Assembly: GCA_046347195.1 (NCBI GenBank)
Contig: JAXMGQ010000002.1
Span: 1 to 64,000 of the forward strand
Reading direction: 5' to 3'
Length of the DNA stretch: 64,000 nt
DNA from: TMP-86 sp046347195
GTDB lineage: Bacteria > Pseudomonadota > Gammaproteobacteria > Steroidobacterales > Steroidobacteraceae
The position numbers and the translations under genes were made by a program. The notes below the pieces were generated by a model. The model had not been told where the DNA came from and searched no databases. It saw only the letters and a program-made list of their open reading frames with translations. Shown here in pieces: positions 8,808-17,265 of the stretch (positions within the stretch are counted from its first letter, which is position 1; the number at the start of each line of letters is the position of its first letter).

Positions 8808-9353
8808 CTAGGGTCGCTGGCGATACAGCCGGTCGAAATGCCGTTCCAGCGGCTCGCTGGTTCCCCGCGTTTCATCCACCACGCGCTTCGCCCAATCGAA
8901 GTACTTGCGCACCCGCTCGATTGGCCAGCCCGCGGGCGGATCGGCCAGCATGTCGCGCAGGTTGCAGATCTTGTCCGCCTGCTTCACCAGCCGCGCCCGG
9001 CGGGTGGAATGACCGGCACGTGCGATCTGCACCCGCTTGCGCGACTCCTTCTTCAGGAACTTGGTGTCCGTCACCTCTTCCACCACCTCGGTGACCGTCT
9101 TGCCAAGATGGCCGCGCAACTCCTGCGCGCTGGTCTGGGTATCCTCCAGCGTGTCATGCAGCAGCGCCGCCGCGATCGTCACGCCATCGCGCACGCCGCC
9201 TTCGAACCACAGCACGTGCACCAGGGCGATGGGATGGTTGATGTAGGGGTAACGCTTGGAGCCCTTGCGGCGCTGGTCGCGGTGCTTGCGCGCCGAGAAC
9301 TGCAATGCCTTCAACACGAGGCCCGCGCCTCGCTGCGGTGTCGTCTGGATCAT
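8808..9353 (-). CDS. HD-domain phosphohydrolase (MESH1/RelA-SpoT hydrolase-like)
   Basis: Start chosen at ATG 9353 (MIQTTPQRGAGLVLKALQFS), giving 181 residues. A much longer open frame continues upstream, but it runs antisense through the aldolase gene. The metal-binding pattern is clear: an early histidine in FSARKHRDQRRKGSKR, then ALLHDTLEDT with the HD and following ED, as in the single-domain (p)ppGpp or NADPH pyrophosphohydrolases of the MESH1 type. The length matches those enzymes, which lack the synthetase, TGS and ACT domains of SpoT. It is divergent from the class II aldolase across a 240-base gap that contains GC-rich repeats and no recognisable gene. Confidence 0.85.
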   Translation of the reverse strand: MIQTTPQRGAGLVLKALQFSARKHRDQRRKGSKRYPYINHPIALVHVLWFEGGVRDGVTIAAALLHDTLEDTQTSAQELRGHLGKTVTEVVEEVTDTKFLKKESRKRVQIARAGHSTRRARLVKQADKICNLRDMLADPPAGWPIERVRKYFDWAKRVVDETRGTSEPLERHFDRLYRQRP

Positions 9354-9593
9354 CAGCACTCCTTCGTCCTGCATCCGCCAAACCGGCGGCCGCACAGGAG
9401 CGTGCCGCAGGGCGGCCCGACCAGGCGGGCCGGCGGCCCGCAGGACATGTCGAGGATGCAGCCAGAAGAACACCAGGCTGCGCGGTGTGTGGCGCAAGAA
9501 TTCTCGCGCGAGCGGCGCGGGATCCGCGACCACGGCTCCATTATACTGCATCCACGCCGCGCCCGCGATGCCCGACCTGCAGGAGATTCGCGC

Positions 9594-10358
9594 ATGAATG
9601 CCGCAACACCCATCACGCCCCGCGATGCCACGCTGGTGGAACGCTCGCTGCGCATCGACCTCGCCGCCGCCTTCCGCCTGGCGGCACGCCACGGCTGGCA
9701 CGAGGCCGTCGCCAATCATTTCAGTCTCGCGGTCTCCGATGACGGAAAGCGGTTTCTCATGAACCCGCGCTGGCGGCACTTCAGCCGCATCCGCGCGAGC
9801 GACCTGCTGCTGCTCGACAGCGCCGACCACGGCGTCATGCAGCGCGCCGATGCACCGGACCCGTCGGCGTGGTGCATCCACAGCCAGCTCCACGCGCGCG
9901 TGCCGCAGGCCCGCTGTGTGCTTCACGTGCATTCGACCTATGCGACGGCGCTCGCCGCGCTGGCCGATCCCACCCTGCAGCCCGTCGACCAGAACACTGC
10001 GCGCTTCTACCAGCGCGTGGCCATCGACCAGCACTTTGGCGGCATCGCCGACAGTCTCGAGGAAGGCGCGCGACTGGCCGCGGTCCTGGGCCGGCATCGC
10101 GTGCTGCTGATGGGCAACCACGGCGTGCTGGTGACGGGGCCGACGGTGGCGGCCGCGTTCGATGAGCTGTACTACTTCGAGCGCGCGGCGCAGACCCTGA
10201 TGCTCGCCTACTCCAGCGGCCAGCCGCTGAACATCCTCTCGCACGAGATGGCCGAACGAACCGCCCGCGATTGGGAAGCGTACGGCGATGCGGCCGCAGC
10301 GCACTTCGAGGAACTCAAGTGCCTGCTCGACGCCGAGGGCGCCGATTACCGGGATTGA
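9594..10358 (+). CDS. Class II aldolase/adducin-family protein
   Basis: A 254-residue protein. ATG 9594 is preceded by AGGAG at a good distance, whereas the longer open frame upstream runs antisense to the HD gene. Class II aldolase features are present: NHFSLAVSDDGKRFLMNP near residues 40-57, and HVHSTYATALAAL with the paired histidines that bind zinc, followed by a later histidine in MGNHGVLVTGPT. The family covers fuculose- or ribulose-phosphate aldolases and epimerases, plus many catabolic decarboxylases and lyases. It is monocistronic and ends at a strong hairpin shared with the convergent cyclase gene. Confidence 0.86.
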   Translation: MNAATPITPRDATLVERSLRIDLAAAFRLAARHGWHEAVANHFSLAVSDDGKRFLMNPRWRHFSRIRASDLLLLDSADHGVMQRADAPDPSAWCIHSQLHARVPQARCVLHVHSTYATALAALADPTLQPVDQNTARFYQRVAIDQHFGGIADSLEEGARLAAVLGRHRVLLMGNHGVLVTGPTVAAAFDELYYFERAAQTLMLAYSSGQPLNILSHEMAERTARDWEAYGDAAAAHFEELKCLLDAEGADYRD

Positions 10359-10381
10359 CGCTTACTGGGATTGACGCTTGC
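10352..10381 (+). repeat. Short tandem repeat across the aldolase stop codon
   Basis: The 13-base string GGGATTGACGCTT occurs at 10352-10364 and again at 10368-10380, a period of 16. The first copy contains the TGA stop of the aldolase gene. This probably arose by slippage; a function is not evident. Confidence 0.5.
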
Positions 10382-10388
10382 CGCGATC

Positions 10389-10414
10389 GGCGGCGGGACG
10401 CGGCGCCCGCCGCC
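10389..10414. terminator. Bidirectional hairpin between convergent genes
   Basis: GGCGGCGGG (10389-10397) pairs perfectly with CCCGCCGCC (10406-10414) around an eight-base loop. It fills the gap between the aldolase gene and the cyclase gene and abuts the cyclase stop codon at 10415. No T-run follows on either strand, so it could act as a Rho-independent terminator only weakly, or mainly as an mRNA 3'-end stabiliser. Confidence 0.55.
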
Positions 10415-11197
10415 TCAGCCGGGAACGAGCGCCAGCGCGCGAATGGGACTGCCCGACCCCTTGCGGATCTTCAGCGGCGCACACACGATGAACGCGCCGG
10501 TGGGCGGAAGCTGGTCGAGATTCGCCAGGCACTGCAATCCGTAGCGGCCTGCACCATGCAGGAAATAATGTGCCGGGTACGGAGGCTTCAGATGAAACCC
10601 CTGCCCCGCATCCGTGCCGATGGTCTCGGTGCCGAACCCGAGGATATCGCGCGACTCCACGAGGAAGCGCACGGCCTCGGTCGAAGGACCCGGCGTGTGC
10701 TGACCGGTGTCATCCAGGTTCTGGTAGGCGATGGGGTCGGTGCGCTTCGACCAGTCGGTGCGCATCAGCACCCAGCTTCGCGGCAGGATGCGGCCATGCC
10801 GGGATTCCCATCGCTCGAGGAAGGGCACATCCAGCAGGAAGTCCGCATCGGCGCGCGCCTCGGCACTGCAGTCCACGACGCAAGCCGGTCCCATGAGATC
10901 GCGCACCGGGATGGTGTCGGTGGCATTGTTCGGCAGGTCACGGCCCGAGATCCAGTGCACCGGCGCATCGAAATGCGTGCCCGTGTGTTCGCCGCAGGAG
11001 AAGCTGTTCCAGTACCAGGACGGACCGCGCTCGTCGTAGCGCGAGATCTCCTGCTGGCGGAAGGGCGCGCTTTGCCCGAACTCAGGCGGCAGCACGATGG
11101 CCGGAAACTCCGGCGACAGCGTCTGGGTGAGATCGACGACCCGCACGCGACCCGAGGCGAGGTCCGCGGCCAGCAAGCCCAGTGATTCAACGACCAT
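10415..11197 (-). CDS. Cyclase-family metal-dependent hydrolase (kynurenine formamidase-like)
   Basis: A 260-residue protein of the cyclase/KynB superfamily. The diagnostic metal motif is seen as GEHTGTHFDAPVHW around residues 75-90, matching HxGTHxDxPxH. Members hydrolyse amides, lactones or formamides, for example N-formylkynurenine or isatin. The start at 11197 overlaps the end of the DUF35-SDR gene by 11 bases, so this is the last gene of the minus-strand operon that begins with the acyl-CoA ligase at 17106. Its role is presumably ring or ester opening in that pathway; the substrate is unknown. Confidence 0.85.
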   Translation of the reverse strand: MVVESLGLLAADLASGRVRVVDLTQTLSPEFPAIVLPPEFGQSAPFRQQEISRYDERGPSWYWNSFSCGEHTGTHFDAPVHWISGRDLPNNATDTIPVRDLMGPACVVDCSAEARADADFLLDVPFLERWESRHGRILPRSWVLMRTDWSKRTDPIAYQNLDDTGQHTPGPSTEAVRFLVESRDILGFGTETIGTDAGQGFHLKPPYPAHYFLHGAGRYGLQCLANLDQLPPTGAFIVCAPLKIRKGSGSPIRALALVPG

Positions 11198-12440
11198 CGG
11201 TGCTCAGCTCCCGTTCGAGGACCTTGGGATTTTCCTGCCAGCGTTCCAGCCATTCCTGCGCGACATCGCCGGGATACACGTCCTCGACGCCCTCGCGCAG
11301 CGCCGCCACCACGGCCTTGGCCAGCGCCTCGGGCGCCAGCTTCGGCGGCGGCATCGCCTGGTTCCACTCATCATCGATCGGACCGGGGAACACATTGATG
11401 ACGCGGATGCCGCTGCCGCGCATCTCGGCGCGCAGGCATTGCGACAGCGACAGCGCCGCGGCCTTGGAGGCCGAGAAGGTGCCATGCGGCGGGAAATTGC
11501 TCAGCGCGTAGATCGACAGCAGGTTCACCCAGGCGGTGGCCGCGGTCGCACCATCGGCGGCGCGCCCACGCAGCGCAGGACCAAAGGCCTGGGCGAGGCG
11601 CAGCAGGCCGAAGTAGTTGATGTCCATCTCCGCCTGCGCCACGTCGAGCCCAGCGCGCGAGGCGATGCCCTGCGTGCGATGCACCTCCGCGGTGTTGACC
11701 ACGATGTCGACGCGACCGCCGAAGCTGCCCGCCGCCTCGGTGACCGAACTGCTGTCGGACAGGTCGAGCGGCACGATTGCCACTTGCGGCAGGGCCCGAA
11801 GCTGCTCCAGTCCCGGCGTCGGCTTCCACGGTTCGGCCTGGCCCACCCAGACGAGATCCGCGCCCGCCGCCACCAAGGCGCGCACCAAGGCCTGGCCCAC
11901 GGCCGTCCTGCCATCGGTGACCAGCACCTTCCGGAACTTCGGGTCGCAGGTCATTTCCCGCAACTGCGGATCGTCAGCCATGTCGAGAACCTCATCGATC
12001 GGAAAGGCAACCAGCACGCCCTGTCCGGACTTGTCCAGGCGCGCACCGATGCGCACGCGGCTGGGAGCCGCGCCACATCCGGAATGCAGGTGGGCGATGA
12101 CCGTGGGACCCGCCTCGAGCCGCACGAGGCCGATGCGCCACGGCGCGCGTTCGCGAAAATAAAGATCCTGGCTCAGGTGAACGTGCGTGTCGGCGAGCAA
12201 CTCACCCTCGCCCGACTGGCCGCGCCAGCGCAGCGAGCCGGAAAGGCACGCACCGCAAGCCTCGCGCGGCGGGTACTGCACGGCGCCGCAGTCCTCGCAC
12301 ACCTGCAGCTCGAAGCGTCCGCGCGCCGCCGCGGCCGTGAGACCGAGTGCGGCACGCGAGCGTCCTCCCGGCGGCAGGAGCGGCGTGCGCGTGCGCAGCA
12401 GCGGATTCTTGCGCTTCGGCCGGGTGAAGGGAGCGCTCAT
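11187..12440 (-). CDS. DUF35 zinc-ribbon/OB-fold protein fused to a degenerate short-chain dehydrogenase
   Basis: A single 417-residue frame with two parts. Residues 1-160 are DUF35: a zinc ribbon (CEDCGAVQYPPREACGAC, two CxxC knuckles) then an OB fold. Residues about 170-417 are a Rossmann SDR domain. The dinucleotide motif is poor (TDGRTAVGQAL instead of TGxxxGxG), and the catalytic YxxxK is FSASK, so the tyrosine is replaced by phenylalanine while serine and lysine remain. DUF35 proteins normally partner thiolase-like enzymes, and the thiolase gene is directly upstream with an ATGA overlap. The DUF35 part probably binds that thiolase; the SDR part may be a scaffold or have unusual chemistry. 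Confidence 0.82.
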   Translation of the reverse strand: MSAPFTRPKRKNPLLRTRTPLLPPGGRSRAALGLTAAAARGRFELQVCEDCGAVQYPPREACGACLSGSLRWRGQSGEGELLADTHVHLSQDLYFRERAPWRIGLVRLEAGPTVIAHLHSGCGAAPSRVRIGARLDKSGQGVLVAFPIDEVLDMADDPQLREMTCDPKFRKVLVTDGRTAVGQALVRALVAAGADLVWVGQAEPWKPTPGLEQLRALPQVAIVPLDLSDSSSVTEAAGSFGGRVDIVVNTAEVHRTQGIASRAGLDVAQAEMDINYFGLLRLAQAFGPALRGRAADGATAATAWVNLLSIYALSNFPPHGTFSASKAAALSLSQCLRAEMRGSGIRVINVFPGPIDDEWNQAMPPPKLAPEALAKAVVAALREGVEDVYPGDVAQEWLERWQENPKVLERELSTDGR

Positions 12441-13640
12441 GCGTCGGCTCGGCCGAGGATGGCGGCCGCGGAGCACAGTCCGCGATCGTAGGTGATCATG
12501 CCGTAGCCCAGGGCGAGCCCGAAACGCGCCTCGGGGACGGGACGCGAGAGGTTCTGTCCGGTGAGCTGACGAATCGTTTCCACCAATCCCAGGAAGCCCG
12601 CCGCGCAACCGGCCTGTCCCACCGAGAGTTGTCCACCGCTGGTGTTCAGCGGGAAGGTCCCTTCCGTGGTGAAGGTGTTGCGGCGGATGAACTCGGGCGC
12701 GCCGCCCTTCTCGCAAAAACCCAGGTCCTCGATCTGAATGGCGGTCATGACCGGATAATCGTCGTAGGTCTGCACGAAGTCGATGTCGCCGGGTGACAGG
12801 CCCGCCGTGCCATACAGCCGGTCGCGATCCAGCGCCCAGCCGCCGCGCATCTGGATGGCATCCTCCGGAAAGGCATTGTGGCGTTCGCAGGTGGCGCCGG
12901 ATGCGCGCATACGGGAGGCGCAGTTCCAGCGCGCGCGCGCGCGTCATCACCAGGAAGCCTTCGGCGCCGGCACAGGGCATGACGCAGTCGAACAGGTGGA
13001 TGGGGTCGGCGATGACCCGCGCCGCCAGGTACTCCTTCATGCTCAGCGGCTTCGAGAACAACGCATGCTTGAACCCCAGCGCATTGTCACGCTGCGCGAT
13101 GCAGATCCTGCCGAAGTCCTCGCGCGTCGCGCCATAGGTACGCATGTAGTACTGCGTGAGGAACGCGAAGCTCGCATTGGGCCCGCCCGAGCCGTACGGA
13201 AACACCGCATCACGCGCGAACACGCTGAAGCTGGCCAGGGACTGGCGGAAGGAGTCGGTGTGATTGGTGTCGGCGCCCATGCAGGCGACGACCTCGGCAT
13301 CGCCTGCTTCCACCGCGCGCATCGCCCGGCGCAGCGCGACGATGCCGCAGGCACCGCCGATGGGCAGGTAGTCCAGCCAGCGCAGCGTGACACCCAGGTG
13401 CTGCGTCAGGCCGATGGCGGTGTCGGGCGCGAGCCCGAAGCTGCCCACGCACAGTCCGTCGAGCTCCTGCTTCTTCAGGCTCGCGTCCTTCAGGAGCCGG
13501 GCCAGCGCCTGCGCGCAGAACCAGTGCGCGTTGCGGATGGAGTGGCGCCGGTAAGGCACGGTCACCGGGGTGGTGATGACGGCCTCGCGGTCGGAGCGCG
13601 AAGTGGAGGTCGGCTGGGTCATGATGTCGGACGAGTCCAT
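12437..13640 (-). pseudogene. SCP-x-like thiolase (acetyl-CoA acetyltransferase family), frameshifted
   Basis: The N-terminal half (13640 to about 12900) holds the nucleophile region DYLPIGGACGIVALRRA, with cysteine in the expected place. The C-terminal half is in the +1 frame and contains QTYDDYPVMTAIQIEDLG and FPLNTSGGQLSVGQAG. Joining the halves by removing one base at about 12895-12901 gives a protein near 400 residues, the normal length for SCP-x thiolases. The start may be ATG 13640 or 13622. Next to a DUF35 gene this resembles the Ltp2-type retro-aldolases of sterol side-chain degradation, or a thiolytic enzyme. The break may be a sequencing error, since both halves are fully conserved. 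Confidence 0.8.
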
Positions 13641-13661
13641 TATACAAGGCGGACCCGGTTC

Positions 13662-15149
13662 TCAGTCGCTTGGTCGTGGCGTCGAGGATCTCGCACCGCC
13701 TCGCGTGTCCAGCCTCGACACGCCCCAGGCCAGCAGGAAGGCCGCGGCCATGGTGATGACGGTCGGGTATTCGAAGGGCACCAACGGTGCTGCGTGACCG
13801 AACGTACCCACCCACACCTTGGGGCTGACCAGCACCAGGGCGATCGAGCCCAGGAGGCCGGTCCAGCCTGCCGCAACGGCGCCGCGCGTCGTGAGCCCCC
13901 GCCAGTGGATGGCGAGCAGCAGCACCGGGAACGTGGCGCTGGCCGCCGCGACCAGCGGCAACGTGGCCAGGAACCCGACGTTCTGATGCTGGAACAGGAT
14001 CCCGAAACCGACGGCCACGGCGCCAATGCCGGCGCTCGCCCATCGGGAGATCCGCAGTTCCTGCGCATCCTGGATGGCGCGGCGCTTGAACACCGTTCGC
14101 GCCAGGTCGTGTGACACCGTGGTGGCGGCCGCCAGCGTGAGACCCGCCACCACGGCCAGCACCGTCGCGATCGCGACGGTGGCCGCAACGCCGAACAGCA
14201 CGCTGCCACCCAGATGTCGCGCCAGGAAGAAGGCCGCCGTGTTCACACCGGTCACCTCCGGCACGCGCAGCATGGCCATCGCGCCGAGGCCCAGCACGAT
14301 GATGAGCGCCTGGAACAGTGCAATCAGGCAGGTGGCCACCACCAGCGATCGGCGCGCCGCGACGCCGTCGCGCACGGTGAACGAACGCATCAGGACATGC
14401 GGCATGCCGGCCGGACCGAAGATGAACGCCAGGGCGAGGCCCAGCGCGCTGAACGGGTCCTCCAGCAGCACCTTCTGCGGACCGACTCGCTCAGCCATGC
14501 TCGCGGCCGCCTGCCGCGAAAGGTCGGCAGCATTCCAGCCGAACCGGTGCAGCACCAGGGCAGCCATCAACGCAACGACCAGGAGCAAGGCCGTCGCCTT
14601 GATGATCTGGATCCAGGTGGTCGCCACCATGCCGCCGAACAGCACGTAGCAGACCATCAGCGCGCCCACCACCAGGATGGCTTGGCCGTACGGCAGGCCC
14701 GAGAGCAGTTCGAGCACCGTTCCGGCAGCGACCATCTGCGAGATCAGGTAACCACAGCAGATGACCAGCGTGCTGACACCCGCCAGCAGCCGGATCGGCC
14801 GCTCTTCCAGCCTTTGGCACAGCGCATCGGCGAAGGTGAATCGTCCGAGGTTGCGAAGGGGCTCGGCCAGCAGGCAGGCGAGAACCGGCCAGCCGGCGAC
14901 GGCGCCCACCGCGTACAAAACGCCATCCGTACCCGAGGTGAAGAACACCGCGATGGTTCCCAGGAAGGATGCCGCGGAGAGATAGTCACCGGCGGTGGCG
15001 ATGCCGTTCTGCACGACGGAGACGGAATTCTCCGCCACGTAGAATCCCGCGGTGGTCCGGACCCGCCGGCGTGCCAGCAGGATGATCACCACGGTGGCAA
15101 CGAGAAACAGCGCAGCGATCGCGGCGATGATGGGCTGCGGCGAGGTCAA
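13662..15149 (-). CDS. Sodium:solute symporter (ActP-like, SSS family)
   Basis: A 495-residue integral membrane protein with about 13 helices. The segment GDYLSAASFLGTIAVFF near residue 52 is the SSS sodium-binding signature as found in cation/acetate symporters, followed by GTDGVLYAVG. A small membrane protein precedes it with a four-base ATGA overlap, as in the yjcH-actP arrangement. It sits mid-operon between acyl-CoA ligase and thiolase, so it most likely imports the short carboxylic acid that the ligase activates. Confidence 0.88.
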   Translation of the reverse strand: MTSPQPIIAAIAALFLVATVVIILLARRRVRTTAGFYVAENSVSVVQNGIATAGDYLSAASFLGTIAVFFTSGTDGVLYAVGAVAGWPVLACLLAEPLRNLGRFTFADALCQRLEERPIRLLAGVSTLVICCGYLISQMVAAGTVLELLSGLPYGQAILVVGALMVCYVLFGGMVATTWIQIIKATALLLVVALMAALVLHRFGWNAADLSRQAAASMAERVGPQKVLLEDPFSALGLALAFIFGPAGMPHVLMRSFTVRDGVAARRSLVVATCLIALFQALIIVLGLGAMAMLRVPEVTGVNTAAFFLARHLGGSVLFGVAATVAIATVLAVVAGLTLAAATTVSHDLARTVFKRRAIQDAQELRISRWASAGIGAVAVGFGILFQHQNVGFLATLPLVAAASATFPVLLLAIHWRGLTTRGAVAAGWTGLLGSIALVLVSPKVWVGTFGHAAPLVPFEYPTVITMAAAFLLAWGVSRLDTRGGARSSTPRPSD

Positions 15150-15415
15150 GGGCGCGACGCTCGCCGATCGGCCGCGGCATCACCTGCGACCCGGTGATAA
15201 AGCAGTACCGACAAGGGTGCCAGCAGGATCAACCCCAGCGCGATCAGCGGGACGAGTCCGGGATGCTCGTGACGCAATCGCGAGGCCCACGAACCGTCTT
15301 TCCCTGCGAGCATGACGAAGAAGATGGCCACCAGCACGGCGAACCCAATCGCCAGCGTCCAGGCCAGGACTCTCGTGCCACGGCCCGGCGCCAAGCCATC
15401 GGCGCCGCCGCTCAT
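15146..15415 (-). CDS. Small two-helix membrane protein paired with the symporter (DUF485-like position)
   Basis: An 89-residue protein with two hydrophobic helices, VLAWTLAIGFAVLVAIFFVML (written here in two parts: VLAWTLAIGF, then AVLVAIFFVML) and LVPLIALGLILLAPLSVLLY. Its stop overlaps the symporter start and its own start overlaps the ligase stop (ATGA at both ends), a tight translational coupling. In acetate permease operons a DUF485 protein takes this position. Sequence resemblance to DUF485 is only general, so the name rests on context. Confidence 0.72.
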   Translation of the reverse strand: MSGGADGLAPGRGTRVLAWTLAIGFAVLVAIFFVMLAGKDGSWASRLRHEHPGLVPLIALGLILLAPLSVLLYHRVAGDAAADRRASRP

Positions 15416-17106
15416 TTCAACTCCGGCCCGGGTGGCGCCCGGTGGATGACGGAAGTCCGCAATCCGCTCTTCAGCGCGCGCAGGTCGAACAGCGAGGGAT
15501 CCGCTCGCTGGATCATGGAGGTTGCCATCTCGATGAGCATGCCGTATCGCAGCTTCTGGGTCGATGTCGTCGGCATCGACGCAACGAAGGCCAGGTAGCC
15601 CGGCAGCTTGAAATACGACAGGTGGGCGGCCGCCTCGCGCAGCAGCCCGATGGCCGCCTGCTCGCTGGCCTGAAAACCCTCCTCCGCCACGACACAGGCG
15701 AACACTTCCTCTTCACGCACGGGATCGGGCACCGGCACGACCGCCGCCTGGCGCACCCGCGCAAGCCCCGACAGCACCGCCTCGACTTCCGCCGCCGAGA
15801 TGTTCTCGCCGCTCCGACGGATGATCTGCTTGCGCCGACCCACGAAGAAGAAGGTCCCATCCTCATCGGTGCGCGCCAGATCGCCGGTGTGCAGCCAGCC
15901 GCCCTCCCACGCAGCCTCGCTCGCATGGCGGTCACGGTAATAGCCCGAGAAGAATCCGCGGCGCGGGTCCGCGCCCGGCGCCCTCAGGACCAGTTCGCCC
16001 ACGACCTGCGGAGGCACCGGCCGTCCCGATTCATCGGCGATGCGGGCCTGGGCGAAGGCCGCTGAAGGCATCCCGATGCAGCCCGTGCCCACGTGCCGCG
16101 GTCCGCGGTTGGTGCACAGCGTGCCGGTCCCGCCGGTCTCGGTCATGGCCCAGGCCTCGATCAGCGGCACCGCGAATCGCGTCTCGAAGACTTCGTGGTC
16201 CGCGTGACGCACGCCGCCGCCGATGCCGAAGCGCAACTGATGCTCCCGGTCGGAAGGCTCGGGTGGCCGCTTCAACAGCATGCCCGGCATCACGCCGAGG
16301 TAGTGCATGACCGTGGCATGGGTCTCGCGCACCAACAGCCACCAGCGATCGGAACGGAAACGATCCAGCTGCACGATGCAACCGCCGGTGAGGATCGCGC
16401 CCATGCTGGAGAAGGCCAGCGCATTCACGTGGTGCGGCGGAAGCGGCGTGATGAAACGCTCGCAGCCGGGACGCAGGGCGCATCGTCCGCCGAGATCCCT
16501 GTACCAGCGTCCGAACGACAGGAAGTACTCGTTCGACAGCAGGCATCCCTTGGGCCGGCCCGTGCTGCCCGAGGTGAACACGATGGCCGCGGCGCCGCTG
16601 GCGCGGCCGGCATCGGCCGCCGGCCGCAGCCGCGGCAATGGCTCATCGACAACCGCGACGGCGGCCTGACTTTGTGAATCGAGACCCGCTGCGGCCGCCC
16701 GCACCTGGGCCAGGCGTTCGGGCAGGCAGAGGACGAGGTCCACATCGCCATGGCGCAGGATGGAACGAACCTCGTCCTCGACGAGGTCCGCGCCGATGGG
16801 CACCAGGGTCGCCCCCACCTCGTTGAGTGCGATCCAGTGCAGGTAGAAGTCGGCGCGGCTGTCGAGCATCAGCGCGATGTGGTGACCCGGTCCGAGCCCC
16901 GCTTCCCGGTAGCTTCTCGCCCTTGCGTCGACCGCCGTCGCGGCCTGCGCATAGGACAACTCCAGCGGCCCGCCCGGACAGCCGTCGGGGATCATCAGGA
17001 AGGCGCGGTGCGGATGCTGGTCCCGGGCGATGCGGAAGGCGTCCGCGACACGCAGCGCCGGTCCCGTCTCGTCCGCGCCGGGACCCGGAACGCTCACGTG
17101 CGCCAC
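15412..17106 (-). CDS. AMP-forming acyl-CoA ligase (ANL superfamily, carnitine/crotonobetaine-CoA ligase-like)
   Basis: A 564-residue adenylating enzyme. The phosphate-binding P-loop IVFTSGSTGRPKGCLLS, the A5 motif ending AMTETGGTG and the hinge region TGDLARTDEDGTFFFVGRRK are all present; the C-terminal domain follows after GENISAAEVE. The layout matches ligases that activate carboxylic acids as CoA thioesters. It is the first gene of the six-gene minus-strand operon and presumably commits the imported acid to degradation. Its promoter faces the APC permease gene across 159 bases that hold the AraC-type repeat. Confidence 0.88.
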   Translation of the reverse strand: MAHVSVPGPGADETGPALRVADAFRIARDQHPHRAFLMIPDGCPGGPLELSYAQAATAVDARARSYREAGLGPGHHIALMLDSRADFYLHWIALNEVGATLVPIGADLVEDEVRSILRHGDVDLVLCLPERLAQVRAAAAGLDSQSQAAVAVVDEPLPRLRPAADAGRASGAAAIVFTSGSTGRPKGCLLSNEYFLSFGRWYRDLGGRCALRPGCERFITPLPPHHVNALAFSSMGAILTGGCIVQLDRFRSDRWWLLVRETHATVMHYLGVMPGMLLKRPPEPSDREHQLRFGIGGGVRHADHEVFETRFAVPLIEAWAMTETGGTGTLCTNRGPRHVGTGCIGMPSAAFAQARIADESGRPVPPQVVGELVLRAPGADPRRGFFSGYYRDRHASEAAWEGGWLHTGDLARTDEDGTFFFVGRRKQIIRRSGENISAAEVEAVLSGLARVRQAAVVPVPDPVREEEVFACVVAEEGFQASEQAAIGLLREAAAHLSYFKLPGYLAFVASMPTTSTQKLRYGMLIEMATSMIQRADPSLFDLRALKSGLRTSVIHRAPPGPELK

Positions 17107-17210
17107 CGGCGATTTTGAATTGGCACGGCGCCCAAGGTATATCTGCCACCGCTCCAGGCGCGAAGCCCTGACAGGTGAAACACGACATGCAGATTGCCCG
17201 CTCGTGACGG

Positions 17211-17247
17211 TGGCCGTTTGTGCAATGTCCGTTGCCGAATCTGCAAT
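17211..17247. promoter_or_regulatory. Direct-repeat operator, copy 1 (putative AraC-family regulator site)
   Basis: TGGCCGTTTGTGCAAT (17211-17226) and TTGCCGAATCTGCAAT (17232-17247) agree at 12 of 16 positions with a period of 21 bases, the two-turn direct-repeat layout expected of an AraC-family site. It lies between the divergent acyl-CoA ligase and APC permease genes. Closely similar repeats are found at 25762-25796 and, less completely, at 21391-21427, all around the AraC gene at 20286-21353. Confidence 0.6.
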
Positions 17248-17265
17248 CTGACGGGTGCGCCGCCG

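Noticed and set aside
8790..8822. Near-duplicate GGGTCACTGGC / GGGTCGCTGGC upstream of the small membrane gene as an operator
   Set aside because: Only two 11-base units, at the HD stop codon and far from a promoter; more likely chance or slippage.
9354..10304. N-terminal extension of the HD protein to about 500 residues
   Set aside because: The extension is antisense to the class II aldolase and has no protein character; the ATG at 9353 gives a normal MESH1-type length.
11187..13640. One 817-residue thiolase-DUF35-SDR polyprotein, since a single frame is open throughout
   Set aside because: Between about 12900 and 12440 this frame is not thiolase sequence. The real thiolase C-terminus is in the +1 frame and ends with a stop overlapping the DUF35 start. 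The open frame is accidental.
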